DNA from: JACKHO01 sp041398745
GTDB lineage: Bacteria > Planctomycetota > Planctomycetia > Planctomycetales > Planctomycetaceae
DNA length: 64,000 bases
NCBI GenBank assembly: GCA_041398745.1
Contig: JAWKUB010000004.1
Span: forward strand, 744,001-808,000
Direction of reading: 5' to 3'
Part shown: one piece after another, positions 1 to 6,253 of the stretch
Position numbering within the stretch: the stretch's first letter is position 1
How the letters are laid out: the number at the start of each line of letters is the position of its first letter
Position numbers and translations under genes: made by a program
Notes under the pieces: model-generated
Told to the model about the DNA's origin: nothing
Databases searched by the model: none
The model's input: only the letters and a program-made list of their open reading frames with translations

Positions 1-274
1 ACCCCGGAGGCCCGACATACCAGGCCCTGTTGCACTCGCTGCCCTTCTGCCTTTCGCATTTCGCTGGAATGCCGCCGCTGGCCCTGGGTTCTGCCTTTGT
101 GGAATCGCAGGTAGCGCTCGATCCAGTTGACGCTCAAACGCTCCGTAGCCGCAGCACACTGATTCAGACGCGATTCGCCCAACGCCTGCAGTCCTAAACT
201 TTTCGCAACCCGTTTTCCACCAGCTTGATGCGCTCATGCAGCACATCCCAGCTCGAGTTCAATCTACTTGACAT
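1..274 (-). pseudogene. Decayed integron-integrase-like tyrosine recombinase, N-terminal part
   Basis: Read leftwards from an ATG at 274, the frame gives an N-terminus with WDVLHERIKLV and stops at 194. A second frame then resumes with ATERLSVNWIERYLRFHK and RRHSSEM. This resembles the N-terminal SAM-like domain of integron integrases (RTE-x-AY-x-x-WIERF-x-RFH, then HPSE-x-G). A third frame near the window edge gives AASATGPGMSGL, which resembles the AASTQNQAL block of the family, and about eleven residues appear to be missing in between. The frame changes and the deletion point to a dead gene. The catalytic domain, if any remains, lies outside the window. The gene diverges from the cassette array to its right, which is the usual integron layout. 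The family call rests on motif recognition only. Confidence 0.6.
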
Positions 275-296
275 CAATAAACTCTGATGGCAAACT
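268..296 (+). promoter_or_regulatory. Candidate cassette promoter (Pc-like)
   Basis: A perfect TTGACA lies at 268-273 and points towards the cassettes. Seventeen bases further is CAAACT, which matches only three of six -10 positions. It overlaps the first codons of the integrase remnant, as Pc does in class 1 integrons. The weak -10 makes this tentative. Confidence 0.25.
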
Positions 297-313
297 CCTG
301 CCAGAATCCTTAC

Positions 314-352
314 ACAGAATGGTTCTGTCTTACGAAGGCAGAATGATTCTGT
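314..352. promoter_or_regulatory. Two tandem palindromes next to the attI point
   Basis: ACAGAATGGTTCTGT (314-328) and GCAGAATGATTCTGT (338-352) are two near-identical copies of the palindrome CAGAA-N3-TTCTG, with centres 24 bp apart. The second ends 11 bp before the recombination point at 363/364. They lie in the integrase-to-cassette interval, where integrons carry the accessory integrase sites and the integrase promoter. They could be an operator or attI repeat elements. Confidence 0.5.
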
Positions 353-362
353 AGAAAAACAA

Positions 363-369
363 GTTACAC
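363..369 (+). other. Candidate attI recombination point (start of cassette 1)
   Basis: GTTACAC at 363-369 is the exact reverse complement of GTGTAAC (862-868), the left core of the attC that ends this cassette. This is expected when a cassette was inserted by cutting between G363 and T364. The next element leftwards is the integrase remnant and no attC structure lies between, so this is best read as the attI junction. Confidence 0.6.
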
Positions 370-388
370 AGCAAGAGACGAGGCTGCG

Positions 389-670
389 ATGGATGACGTC
401 AATCCGTTTGCGCCACCGCGACAACTGTCGTTGAGGTCGCGTGACCGTCTTCGAATGCTCGCCCGTCGATTCTTAATGGGCATTGTGCTGTTTGCCGTGT
501 ACACGTTGTCGTACGGGCCATGGGTCGCCGTGGGCTCGCGATACTACATCCCCGGTGGTCATTTCATTCATCACGTCATTTACGCTCCACTACATTTTCT
601 CAGCTCACACATCCCGCCGTACCGTTACATCACAATGGAGTTGTTCTGGTGGGGCTACGGACCGGTCTAG
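389..670 (+). CDS. Integron cassette 1 protein, small membrane protein (93 aa)
   Basis: The gene lies inside cassette 1 (364-946), starting 25 bp after the junction with a GAGG-like ribosome site just upstream. The product begins MDDVNPFAPP, a proline-rich start I associate with short planctomycete membrane proteins. One hydrophobic segment follows (about residues 27-47, FLMGIVLFAVYTLSYG), then a tail rich in His, Tyr and Trp. I do not recognise a family. About 190 bp without a convincing gene separates the stop codon from attC, which is long for a cassette. Confidence 0.6.
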   Translation: MDDVNPFAPPRQLSLRSRDRLRMLARRFLMGIVLFAVYTLSYGPWVAVGSRYYIPGGHFIHHVIYAPLHFLSSHIPPYRYITMELFWWGYGPV

Positions 671-861
671 CACGATTCAAGAAGGTGATCGAACATGTTC
701 GTTCAACCCGCATGGTTCACGAGGATTGATGCGTTGAATCCAAGTTCAAAATTGATAATCCGACGATTCACACAAGCAAACAATCGCATCCAAGGCTTCT
801 CCGCAGGCCACTTTGTCATAGACTATTCTGTATTCACAGCCGCAAGTACCAACACGCGGCT

Positions 862-952
862 GTGTAACAAAGCGGTGCACGGGAATTGTGACTCCGCCCG
901 AATTTTCAAATCAAAGCCGTCCGTCACAATCCCGTGACCGCCGGCGTTATCG
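862..952 (+). other. attC site 1 (end of cassette 1)
   Basis: The left core is GTGTAAC (862-868) and the right core GTTATCG (946-952). The arms GCGGTGCACGGGAATTGTGAC and GTCACAATCCCGTGACCGC fold into one long hairpin, with an unpaired G and an unpaired A on the left arm only. Such extrahelical bases are the hallmark by which integron integrases select the attC strand. The cassette junction is between 946 and 947. Confidence 0.88.
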
Positions 953-974
953 TGACTAGGAGAAGCGTATCCAA

Positions 975-1436
975 ATGCCAACACGTGAATGGCAGCGAGA
1001 ACTTTCATTAGTCATTGCAGGCACCCTGCGCACCTTACTGCCTTCCCTGAACAATGACGAATTGGCGATGCTTGCCCTCGACTGTCATCCCTGGAACGCA
1101 GGGCTATTTCTCGCTGTTCTTACTCAATCGGAAGTCGACGCTGATCCTTTGCTTGCCGATCCCGCCGAGATGGCGGCCTGGAATTACTACGATTGTGGCG
1201 AGCAGTCTGACAAATGGGTTGTCGATTCATTGTGCGAGACGATGAGGCAGGACTACTACAACTCTGAAGACCGCGATACAATAGCTCAAGCATATTTTCG
1301 TTCATGTGGAGCCGCTATTTCCGACGAGTTGGTCAGTGATGTGCTGAACGACTACCGACTCCGCCCTGATTTTCGGGTGAGCGTGACGCATCCTGACGAC
1401 GGTACGGAATTTTGCACACAAGAAGACGCACGATAA
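975..1436 (+). CDS. Integron cassette 2 protein, unknown function (153 aa)
   Basis: This is the only gene of cassette 2 (947-1514). It starts 28 bp after the junction and its stop codon lies within the left core of the following attC, a compact arrangement typical of cassettes. The product is acidic and soluble in appearance, with no signal peptide or membrane segment. Recognisable stretches are CHPWNAGLFLAVLT near residue 38 and WNYYDCGEQSDKWVVDSL near residue 70. I cannot assign a family. Confidence 0.7.
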   Translation: MPTREWQRELSLVIAGTLRTLLPSLNNDELAMLALDCHPWNAGLFLAVLTQSEVDADPLLADPAEMAAWNYYDCGEQSDKWVVDSLCETMRQDYYNSEDRDTIAQAYFRSCGAAISDELVSDVLNDYRLRPDFRVSVTHPDDGTEFCTQEDAR

Positions 1437-1520
1437 CAATCGCGTGCACCGGAGTACGCGAGTGGCCGGTTTTCCAATAGAGAGTCTTTCTCGCGTACCC
1501 GGTGACGCGTGACGTTCTGC
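1431..1520 (+). other. attC site 2 (end of cassette 2)
   Basis: The left core CGATAAC (1431-1437) is the perfect complement of GTTATCG at the start of this cassette (946-952). The right core is GTTCTGC (1514-1520). The arms CGCGTGCACCGGAGTACGCG and CGCGTACCCGGTGACGCG pair with one extra G and one extra A on the left arm. The junction is between 1514 and 1515. Confidence 0.9.
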
Positions 1521-1547
1521 TACCGAGATGAAATTTGCCCGCCAAAC

Positions 1548-2030
1548 ATGCCTCTTAAATTTCGTGAACTTGACTACGAATGGCGACTTCGCGAGGGCTT
1601 CCCTCCGATGGGAAGCGTCAAAGCAGATTCACCCAATTTCGTTGACGCAATTCGGTCCACCGTTCCTTCCCTAGAAAGGGCGTCATTACATGAACTCTCA
1701 TCGTGGCTTTTGTCGCGTCTCTCGTTCCTGACTGCTGGATCGCTCGAACTTGAGGGCAACGACTTTTCGCACGACACCAACGAGATCGGATACAAGCTGA
1801 AGGCAACGCACTCAACATCCAATGCTTCGGCACATGGTGCGATCGTGTTAAACCCACAACGTGTCTACTTTGCTTACGTGGACGCTGGCATCGGCGATTA
1901 TCAGTCACTGGTTGTTGAGCTGCTTTGCCGCTATCCTGATGACTTGGAACAATGTGCTATTCGTGTGTTCGAGCCTGAATCAAAACGATTGCGCGTCTAT
2001 GGATGGGACGGCTATTCATTGCGCAGATAG
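1548..2030 (+). CDS. Integron cassette 3 protein, unknown function (160 aa)
   Basis: The frame is open from a GTG at 1509, but that codon lies in the preceding attC, so ATG 1548 (MPLKFRELDYEWRL), 33 bp into the cassette, is chosen. The product is a soluble protein with a leucine-rich central part (HELSSWLLSRLSFLTAG) and a C-terminal half (VYFAYVDAGIGDYQSLV, CAIRVFEPESKRLRVYGWDG) that suggests a beta-rich domain. No family is recognised. The stop codon lies one base before the left core of the next attC. Confidence 0.68.
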   Translation: MPLKFRELDYEWRLREGFPPMGSVKADSPNFVDAIRSTVPSLERASLHELSSWLLSRLSFLTAGSLELEGNDFSHDTNEIGYKLKATHSTSNASAHGAIVLNPQRVYFAYVDAGIGDYQSLVVELLCRYPDDLEQCAIRVFEPESKRLRVYGWDGYSLRR

Positions 2031-2031
2031 A

Positions 2032-2123
2032 GCAGAACAATGCCGTGCACACGGAGCCGCCGATCGCGCGGTTTGCCAATGGTGAGCGTTTCTCCGGCGG
2101 CCCGGTGACGGCTGGCGTTCGCC
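2032..2123 (+). other. attC site 3 (end of cassette 3)
   Basis: The left core GCAGAAC (2032-2038) is the perfect complement of GTTCTGC at the start of cassette 3 (1514-1520). The right core is GTTCGCC (2117-2123). The arms GCCGTGCAC, CGGAGCCGCCG and CGGCGGCCCGGTGACGGC pair with the extra bases again only on the left arm. The junction is between 2117 and 2118. Confidence 0.9.
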
Positions 2124-2161
2124 TTCTGGCAGCATGACGCAGAATCCATACCCTATAGCGA

Positions 2162-2530
2162 ATGACCGATTCCGAAGGCCAAGAACGAAACACTGCCGAA
2201 ACCGCATATTGGTTCCGAGTCCTTGGTTACTACGGAACAGTATCGAAGGCTGTGACGGCGTTGCGCAATCGCAAGGGAATGGACCACATCGATCGACAAT
2301 CTGCAACCGATGCACTGAACGAGGAACTCGCGCTGCTTGATCGAACGCAAGCTTTAATTCAGGATGTCCTCAAACGTGCAAAGAAGAGTTATCATCCGCA
2401 GCTGACTAATGAACAATTTGAGTCGGGGACGGAGTTCATTCGTAAAGAACTCACGCGAGAATTTCCTGATTTGACTCAATCCATTGAATACATGATTGCA
2501 ATGCTGTGGCACATGCCACGCGTGCGCTGA
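2162..2530 (+). CDS. Terminal integron cassette protein, unknown function (122 aa)
   Basis: The gene starts 45 bp after the last attC junction. The product is a soluble, mainly helical protein. Its N-terminal half has the shape of a helical bundle (WFRVLGYYGTVSKAVTALRN, then ATDALNEELALLDRTQALIQ). No signal peptide or known motif is seen. A matching attC with left core GGCGAAC should follow but is absent; the inverted repeat at 2545 begins 14 bp after the stop codon. Confidence 0.65.
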   Translation: MTDSEGQERNTAETAYWFRVLGYYGTVSKAVTALRNRKGMDHIDRQSATDALNEELALLDRTQALIQDVLKRAKKSYHPQLTNEQFESGTEFIRKELTREFPDLTQSIEYMIAMLWHMPRVR

Positions 2531-2544
2531 TTCGTAAAGTCCCT

Positions 2545-2701
2545 GTAGGTTGGGTGACGCGAACAGAAACGTGGATTGCGAAGCTCGAACAGAATTCGAA
2601 TTGTTTGTGACGCGTCGACTGGTCAGGATGTTCGCAGAACCCAACAATCGCGAGGACCAAATCCCCTCATGTTGGGTTTCGCTTCGCTGCACCCAACCTA
2701 C
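2545..2701. repeat. Inverted repeat with GTAGGTTGGGTG termini
   Basis: GTAGGTTGGGTG (2545-2556) and its exact reverse complement CACCCAACCTAC (2690-2701) bracket 133 bp without a gene. Just inside the right end is GGGTTTCGCTTCGCTG. Sequences of this style are common dispersed repeats in large bacterial genomes. This copy sits where the attC of the last cassette would be expected. Confidence 0.6.
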
Positions 2702-2730
2702 CAAAACTGATGTGACCAGCATTCACAAGC

Positions 2731-2749
2731 AGGAATGTCTGTGCCAACC
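2731..2749 (-). repeat. Partial copy of the dispersed hairpin repeat family A
   Basis: AGGAATGTCTGTGCCAACC matches one arm and the flank of the repeat seen in full at 34683, 41269 and 54800 (GTGGCACAGACATTCCTGTC and its complement). The other hairpin arm is degraded. Confidence 0.5.
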
Positions 2750-2781
2750 GTCCTGGTCGCAATCGCAATTGAGAACGCCCC

Positions 2782-3147
2782 ATGTCGCCACTGCTTGCTC
2801 GTGTTGCCGTGCTCGGACTGGTCGTTGCCCAATTGGCCGGATGCAGTCGAACGCTTGAACCCGGCGTGACAGTCCAGGGGAACCTTGTTTCCATCACACG
2901 GCCTGCCGATGGTCCCATCATAACCGACGCATCTGATTCAACGGTTGCAGAGGTTTTCGAGTTGTACGACGCCCAATTTGGAAACGGCGCTTCGCAGCAA
3001 ATTGTGCATGTCGTTCGTCGAAGCGGATCAACGTACCTTGTCGTCCCCGCACAGCAGTTAACCTACGACGAATACGAGCTGCTTGGCCCTCTGGGCTACA
3101 TTGTCGACCTGAACTCAGGAACCATTACAGGTGCTCCGCGTGATTGA
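2782..3147 (+). CDS. Small putative lipoprotein (121 aa)
   Basis: The N-terminus is a lipoprotein signal peptide: a short basic start, a hydrophobic run (residues 4-18) and the lipobox LAGC, which predicts a lipid-anchored Cys21. About 100 residues of mature protein follow, rich in Val, Thr and Asp, with no motif I recognise. The gene lies downstream of the integron array without an attC of its own, so it is either an old cassette that lost its site or flanking chromosome. Confidence 0.6.
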   Translation: MSPLLARVAVLGLVVAQLAGCSRTLEPGVTVQGNLVSITRPADGPIITDASDSTVAEVFELYDAQFGNGASQQIVHVVRRSGSTYLVVPAQQLTYDEYELLGPLGYIVDLNSGTITGAPRD

Positions 3148-3325
3148 ACGCGAGTGATTGCCGGGACGTTGTTAACCATGTCTAGAACGATTGCCATGGT
3201 AACACGTCGCATGACGACTTGCTCTTTCGTTGAGTTACTGCAGGAGATATGGTCAGCAGATGCAGAAGAGTTCTGCACAAAGGTAAGTTGTCTCTCGACC
3301 GTTCGACACGAGGAAGCAAACTGAT

Positions 3326-3823
3326 ATGAGCATTAGCGAGTGGACAGGAGTCCTTGCGAATGTCGCGACATTTCTCGGTATACCGATTGCAATCGTTTTG
3401 TTTCTCAACGATAGAAGACGTGAGTGGGAAGAGCGCGAGCGCGCGACGAGGGATCGCGAATTGTCGAAGTTCCTCACGCTCAACTCCCTTTACGTTGAAT
3501 ATCTGCGACTATGCATCGAAGACGCTGACCTCCCTTGCGTGGAAGTGACATCGAATGACGAAGGCGACCTGTCGCGGAAGCAAAATTTGCATGTTAATAC
3601 TGTTGTGAGCATGCTGGAGACTGCGTACTTCCTTTACGCAGATGAAGGCAGTGCTTTTAAGCAGGCGCAATGGTCAGGATGGCGAGAGTACATCATTTGT
3701 TGGATGAAACATCCGGTTTTCGGTGCCCTGCTGCCAGAAGCTCTCGAGCAATATGACGCGAGATTCGTCGACGAAGTGAACAAAATACGACGAGAAGTAT
3801 CAGCGGCCACTGACGCGGAATGA
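3326..3823 (+). CDS. Membrane-anchored protein of unknown function (165 aa)
   Basis: A single N-terminal membrane segment (about residues 8-27, VLANVATFLGIPIAIVLFL) is followed by a very basic and acidic stretch (NDRRREWEERERATRDREL) and a helical cytoplasmic domain. This layout resembles the DUF4760-like or YtxH-like group of small anchored proteins, but no firm family match can be made by eye. No attC follows. Confidence 0.6.
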   Translation: MSISEWTGVLANVATFLGIPIAIVLFLNDRRREWEERERATRDRELSKFLTLNSLYVEYLRLCIEDADLPCVEVTSNDEGDLSRKQNLHVNTVVSMLETAYFLYADEGSAFKQAQWSGWREYIICWMKHPVFGALLPEALEQYDARFVDEVNKIRREVSAATDAE

Positions 3824-3968
3824 TTCTCGCGATCCTGCGATGTGGGTCGGGAAAGTCCCGAGGCATATCCAGTTGCAACAAGTTTTCTTCGGTAAGGCGC
3901 AGCCTGAAGTCCTGTTTTGATTCTCGCAGAATGTCGGGTGCATTACTTCAGGTGTGACCTGAACTCAC

Positions 3969-3990
3969 ACACAGGAATGTCTGTATCACC
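3969..3990 (-). repeat. Copy of dispersed hairpin repeat family A
   Basis: ACACAGGAATGTCTGTATCACC is a diverged copy of the family found at 34683, 41269 and 54800. It lies between the end of the 3326-3823 gene and the convergent protease gene. Confidence 0.5.
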
Positions 3991-4070
3991 TGACTGGTAA
4001 CGGTAGATGAGTTACTACGTGTTTGTTCGCCATCGTGAATGACGAGAGTACCTGCAACGGAAGGTACGTG

Positions 4071-5504
4071 TCAGTCCGAAGTCTCGTCGCGCTGCCGCCA
4101 GTTCACCAGCAGTTCTGTTGATTGCCCGTCCACAATGCGGCGAACTTTGAGCAGCAGCGAATTCGACTGGGATGCCAGCAGGTCGAATGTCTCAGCAGAA
4201 TCGATGGGCTTTCGTCCGACTTCAATAATGACGTCGTACAGCTTGAGCTGAGTCGCACATGCGGGCAATTGCGTAACGAGTAATCCCCTCTGGGCGGGGC
4301 CGAATCCGGACTGCACAGCCAGGCCCGAGTTGAGCGTGAGGACTTGCAGGCTGGAGTTACGGAATGTTTCTCCTTGGGGAATTTGCTCGGGCGGAAGTGC
4401 GCTCTGGTTACGTACCCGTTCAGAAAGCGTAATTTGCAAAGTCAGCTTCTGCCCGGCCCTCAAGATGATAAGCCGCACTTGTTTGTTGACGGGGGTCAGA
4501 CTGACGCGGTTGATGAGGTCGGTTTCATCTTCGACGTCGGTGCCGTCAAAGTTGAGAACGACGTCATTGGGGCGCAAGCCAGCCTGCGCGGCGGGGGTCC
4601 CTTCATAAACCTGGATGACGCGGGCTCCCGTGAGTCGTGCCAGAGAAAGTTCTCTGGCCGTTTCGATGGTGAACTCTTCATCGAGTACGACGCCCAGGTA
4701 TCCGCGCTTGACGCGACCATCGAGCAATAACTGCTCCGCGATGTACCGCACCAGGTTGCTGGGGATGCTGAATCCAATTCCTTCGTTCCCGCCTCCCTGA
4801 GAGGCAATGGCCGTGTTGATGCCCACAACCCGTCCGTTCATATCGATGAGCGGCCCACCGCTGTTGCCGGGGTTGATGGCAGCGTCGGTCTGGAGGAAAT
4901 CCTGATTGATGACTTTCCGGTTGCCCGGAAGTTGGAGTGAACGCCGGGCTTTGGCACTGATGATTCCCAGCGTTACTGACTGGCTCAGTCCGAAGGGACT
5001 GCCCATCGCGAGTACGAAATGTCCGATGTCGAGGTTGTCGCTGTCGCCAAACTCAATGGCCGGGGCTCCGGGATTCTTTACACGCAGGACGGCGACATCA
5101 CTCTCGGGGTCTTCGAGCTTTTCCGTGGGATAAATGACGTGACCATCAGCCAGATAAATGGAAATGCTGTCGAGTGGCGCGCCGGCGACAACGTGCCGAT
5201 TGGTGACGACAAAGGGCTCACGAAACCGGGGCGTCGTGACAAGCACGCCCGATCCCGTCTCTTCCACCTCCCCGCGGCGTCCCTCGTGTTTGCTTTCGAT
5301 GTGGACGACTGATTTGTTCGCCTGTGCAGCGACGGCGGCAACTGCACGCCCGGCGCCAATCAACGGATTGTTGACCGGCATTTCGGTCTGCGTCAGCAAA
5401 CTGCGTGGAGAGGTCGTGAGTGGAGGCTGTGCACTCACAGCCGTGCCCACTGACAAAACAGCAAGGCCTACGAGATAGGCGTTCAGTTTCATACGAATGT
5501 CCAT
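4071..5504 (-). CDS. HtrA/DegP-like periplasmic serine protease
   Basis: This is an exported trypsin-like protease of the HtrA family, which handles misfolded envelope proteins. A signal peptide (about residues 6-26, ending SAQ) precedes the protease domain. The catalytic triad is visible as His104 (TNRHVV), Asp136 (ESDVAVLRV) and Ser215 (GNSGGPL). Two PDZ-like regions follow: the first (about residues 255-340) contains RGYLGVVLD and GLRPNDVVLNFDG, and the second, near the C-terminus (about 375-470), is shorter and more diverged. At 477 residues the length fits a two-PDZ HtrA. ATG 5492 is an alternative start. Upstream, on the same strand, is the DksA/TraR-like gene. Confidence 0.9.
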   Translation of the reverse strand: MDIRMKLNAYLVGLAVLSVGTAVSAQPPLTTSPRSLLTQTEMPVNNPLIGAGRAVAAVAAQANKSVVHIESKHEGRRGEVEETGSGVLVTTPRFREPFVVTNRHVVAGAPLDSISIYLADGHVIYPTEKLEDPESDVAVLRVKNPGAPAIEFGDSDNLDIGHFVLAMGSPFGLSQSVTLGIISAKARRSLQLPGNRKVINQDFLQTDAAINPGNSGGPLIDMNGRVVGINTAIASQGGGNEGIGFSIPSNLVRYIAEQLLLDGRVKRGYLGVVLDEEFTIETARELSLARLTGARVIQVYEGTPAAQAGLRPNDVVLNFDGTDVEDETDLINRVSLTPVNKQVRLIILRAGQKLTLQITLSERVRNQSALPPEQIPQGETFRNSSLQVLTLNSGLAVQSGFGPAQRGLLVTQLPACATQLKLYDVIIEVGRKPIDSAETFDLLASQSNSLLLKVRRIVDGQSTELLVNWRQRDETSD

Positions 5505-5538
5505 CCTTGAGTCTCAACGAGCAGTCGCTCGTTATCGC

Positions 5539-5985
5539 TTAACGGTCCATTGTCACGTCTTGGACGGTCAAATCTCCGTCGTGCAGTTTTGCTTCAAATC
5601 TCCAGGCCGATTCCCAGTCCGCATCGTACTTGCCTTCGATGCCGCGCTGTTCATTCAGTCGCTGGCAGGAAATGCAGGTGGTTGCATCAGGGATGGCTTT
5701 GAGTCTGGCGATAGGAATCTTACCGCGACATGTGCGGCAAGTGCCATAGCTTCCCTCTTCGATGGCCTGAATGGCCTGGTCCAGACGATCGAGTTCGCGG
5801 CTTTCGAGTGCGGCCAACTGGGAATGCATTTCCTGCTCGTTGTCGCCATAGGCCACGTCAGCGGAGTCGCCATGGACGTCGCAGTCGGCAATCCACTGCT
5901 TTGTTGCCAGCAATTCCTTGCGGAGGCCGTTTCGTTGATCAATTAATCGTTGTCGGAGCCGTAACAACGCGTCTTTACGAGCCAT
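5539..5985 (-). CDS. DksA/TraR-type zinc-finger protein
   Basis: This is a 148-residue protein with a helical coiled-coil N-terminal half (LLRLRQRLIDQRNGLRKELL) and a C-terminal four-cysteine zinc finger made of YGTCRTCRGKI and TTCISCQRLNEQ. That is the layout of the DksA/TraR family, whose members bind RNA polymerase. The acidic tip residues of true DksA cannot be confirmed by eye, so whether it acts in the stringent response is inferred only. ATG 5985 is chosen because GAGGGG lies seven bases upstream; the frame remains open further upstream without family similarity. Confidence 0.85.
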   Translation of the reverse strand: MARKDALLRLRQRLIDQRNGLRKELLATKQWIADCDVHGDSADVAYGDNEQEMHSQLAALESRELDRLDQAIQAIEEGSYGTCRTCRGKIPIARLKAIPDATTCISCQRLNEQRGIEGKYDADWESAWRFEAKLHDGDLTVQDVTMDR

Positions 5986-6253
5986 GTTTCCCCTCGCCGT
6001 TGATAGGGATATTATTCGAACCGCATCAGTCAGGTCTGATGGGTGTGGAATGATATGATGTGCCGGGATGACTCTCTCAAGAGGATTTGCATTAAATGTT
6101 TGTACTCGCATCGATATGCTTTGATCGACAGCGGACAACCGTGGAGATGAGTGTTGTCGCTTCATCCTTTTTCCTGCGAAGAACCGTTACATTAGACAAA
6201 TTCCCCACCCCGATGGTGGCGATTGCATCGATTATTCAGCGTGAGCAGCCAGC

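Noticed and set aside
695..937. An 80-codon frame inside integron cassette 1
   Set aside because: It runs into the attC stem, has no ribosome site and shows no protein character; the upstream membrane protein is the better cassette gene.
1509..1547. Earlier GTG start for the cassette 3 gene
   Set aside because: It lies in the attC of the preceding cassette, before the recombination junction, so it would not move with the cassette.
2530..4020. Further attC sites after the third
   Set aside because: No hairpin with the paired cores and one-sided extra bases could be found, and no GGCGAAC left core is present.
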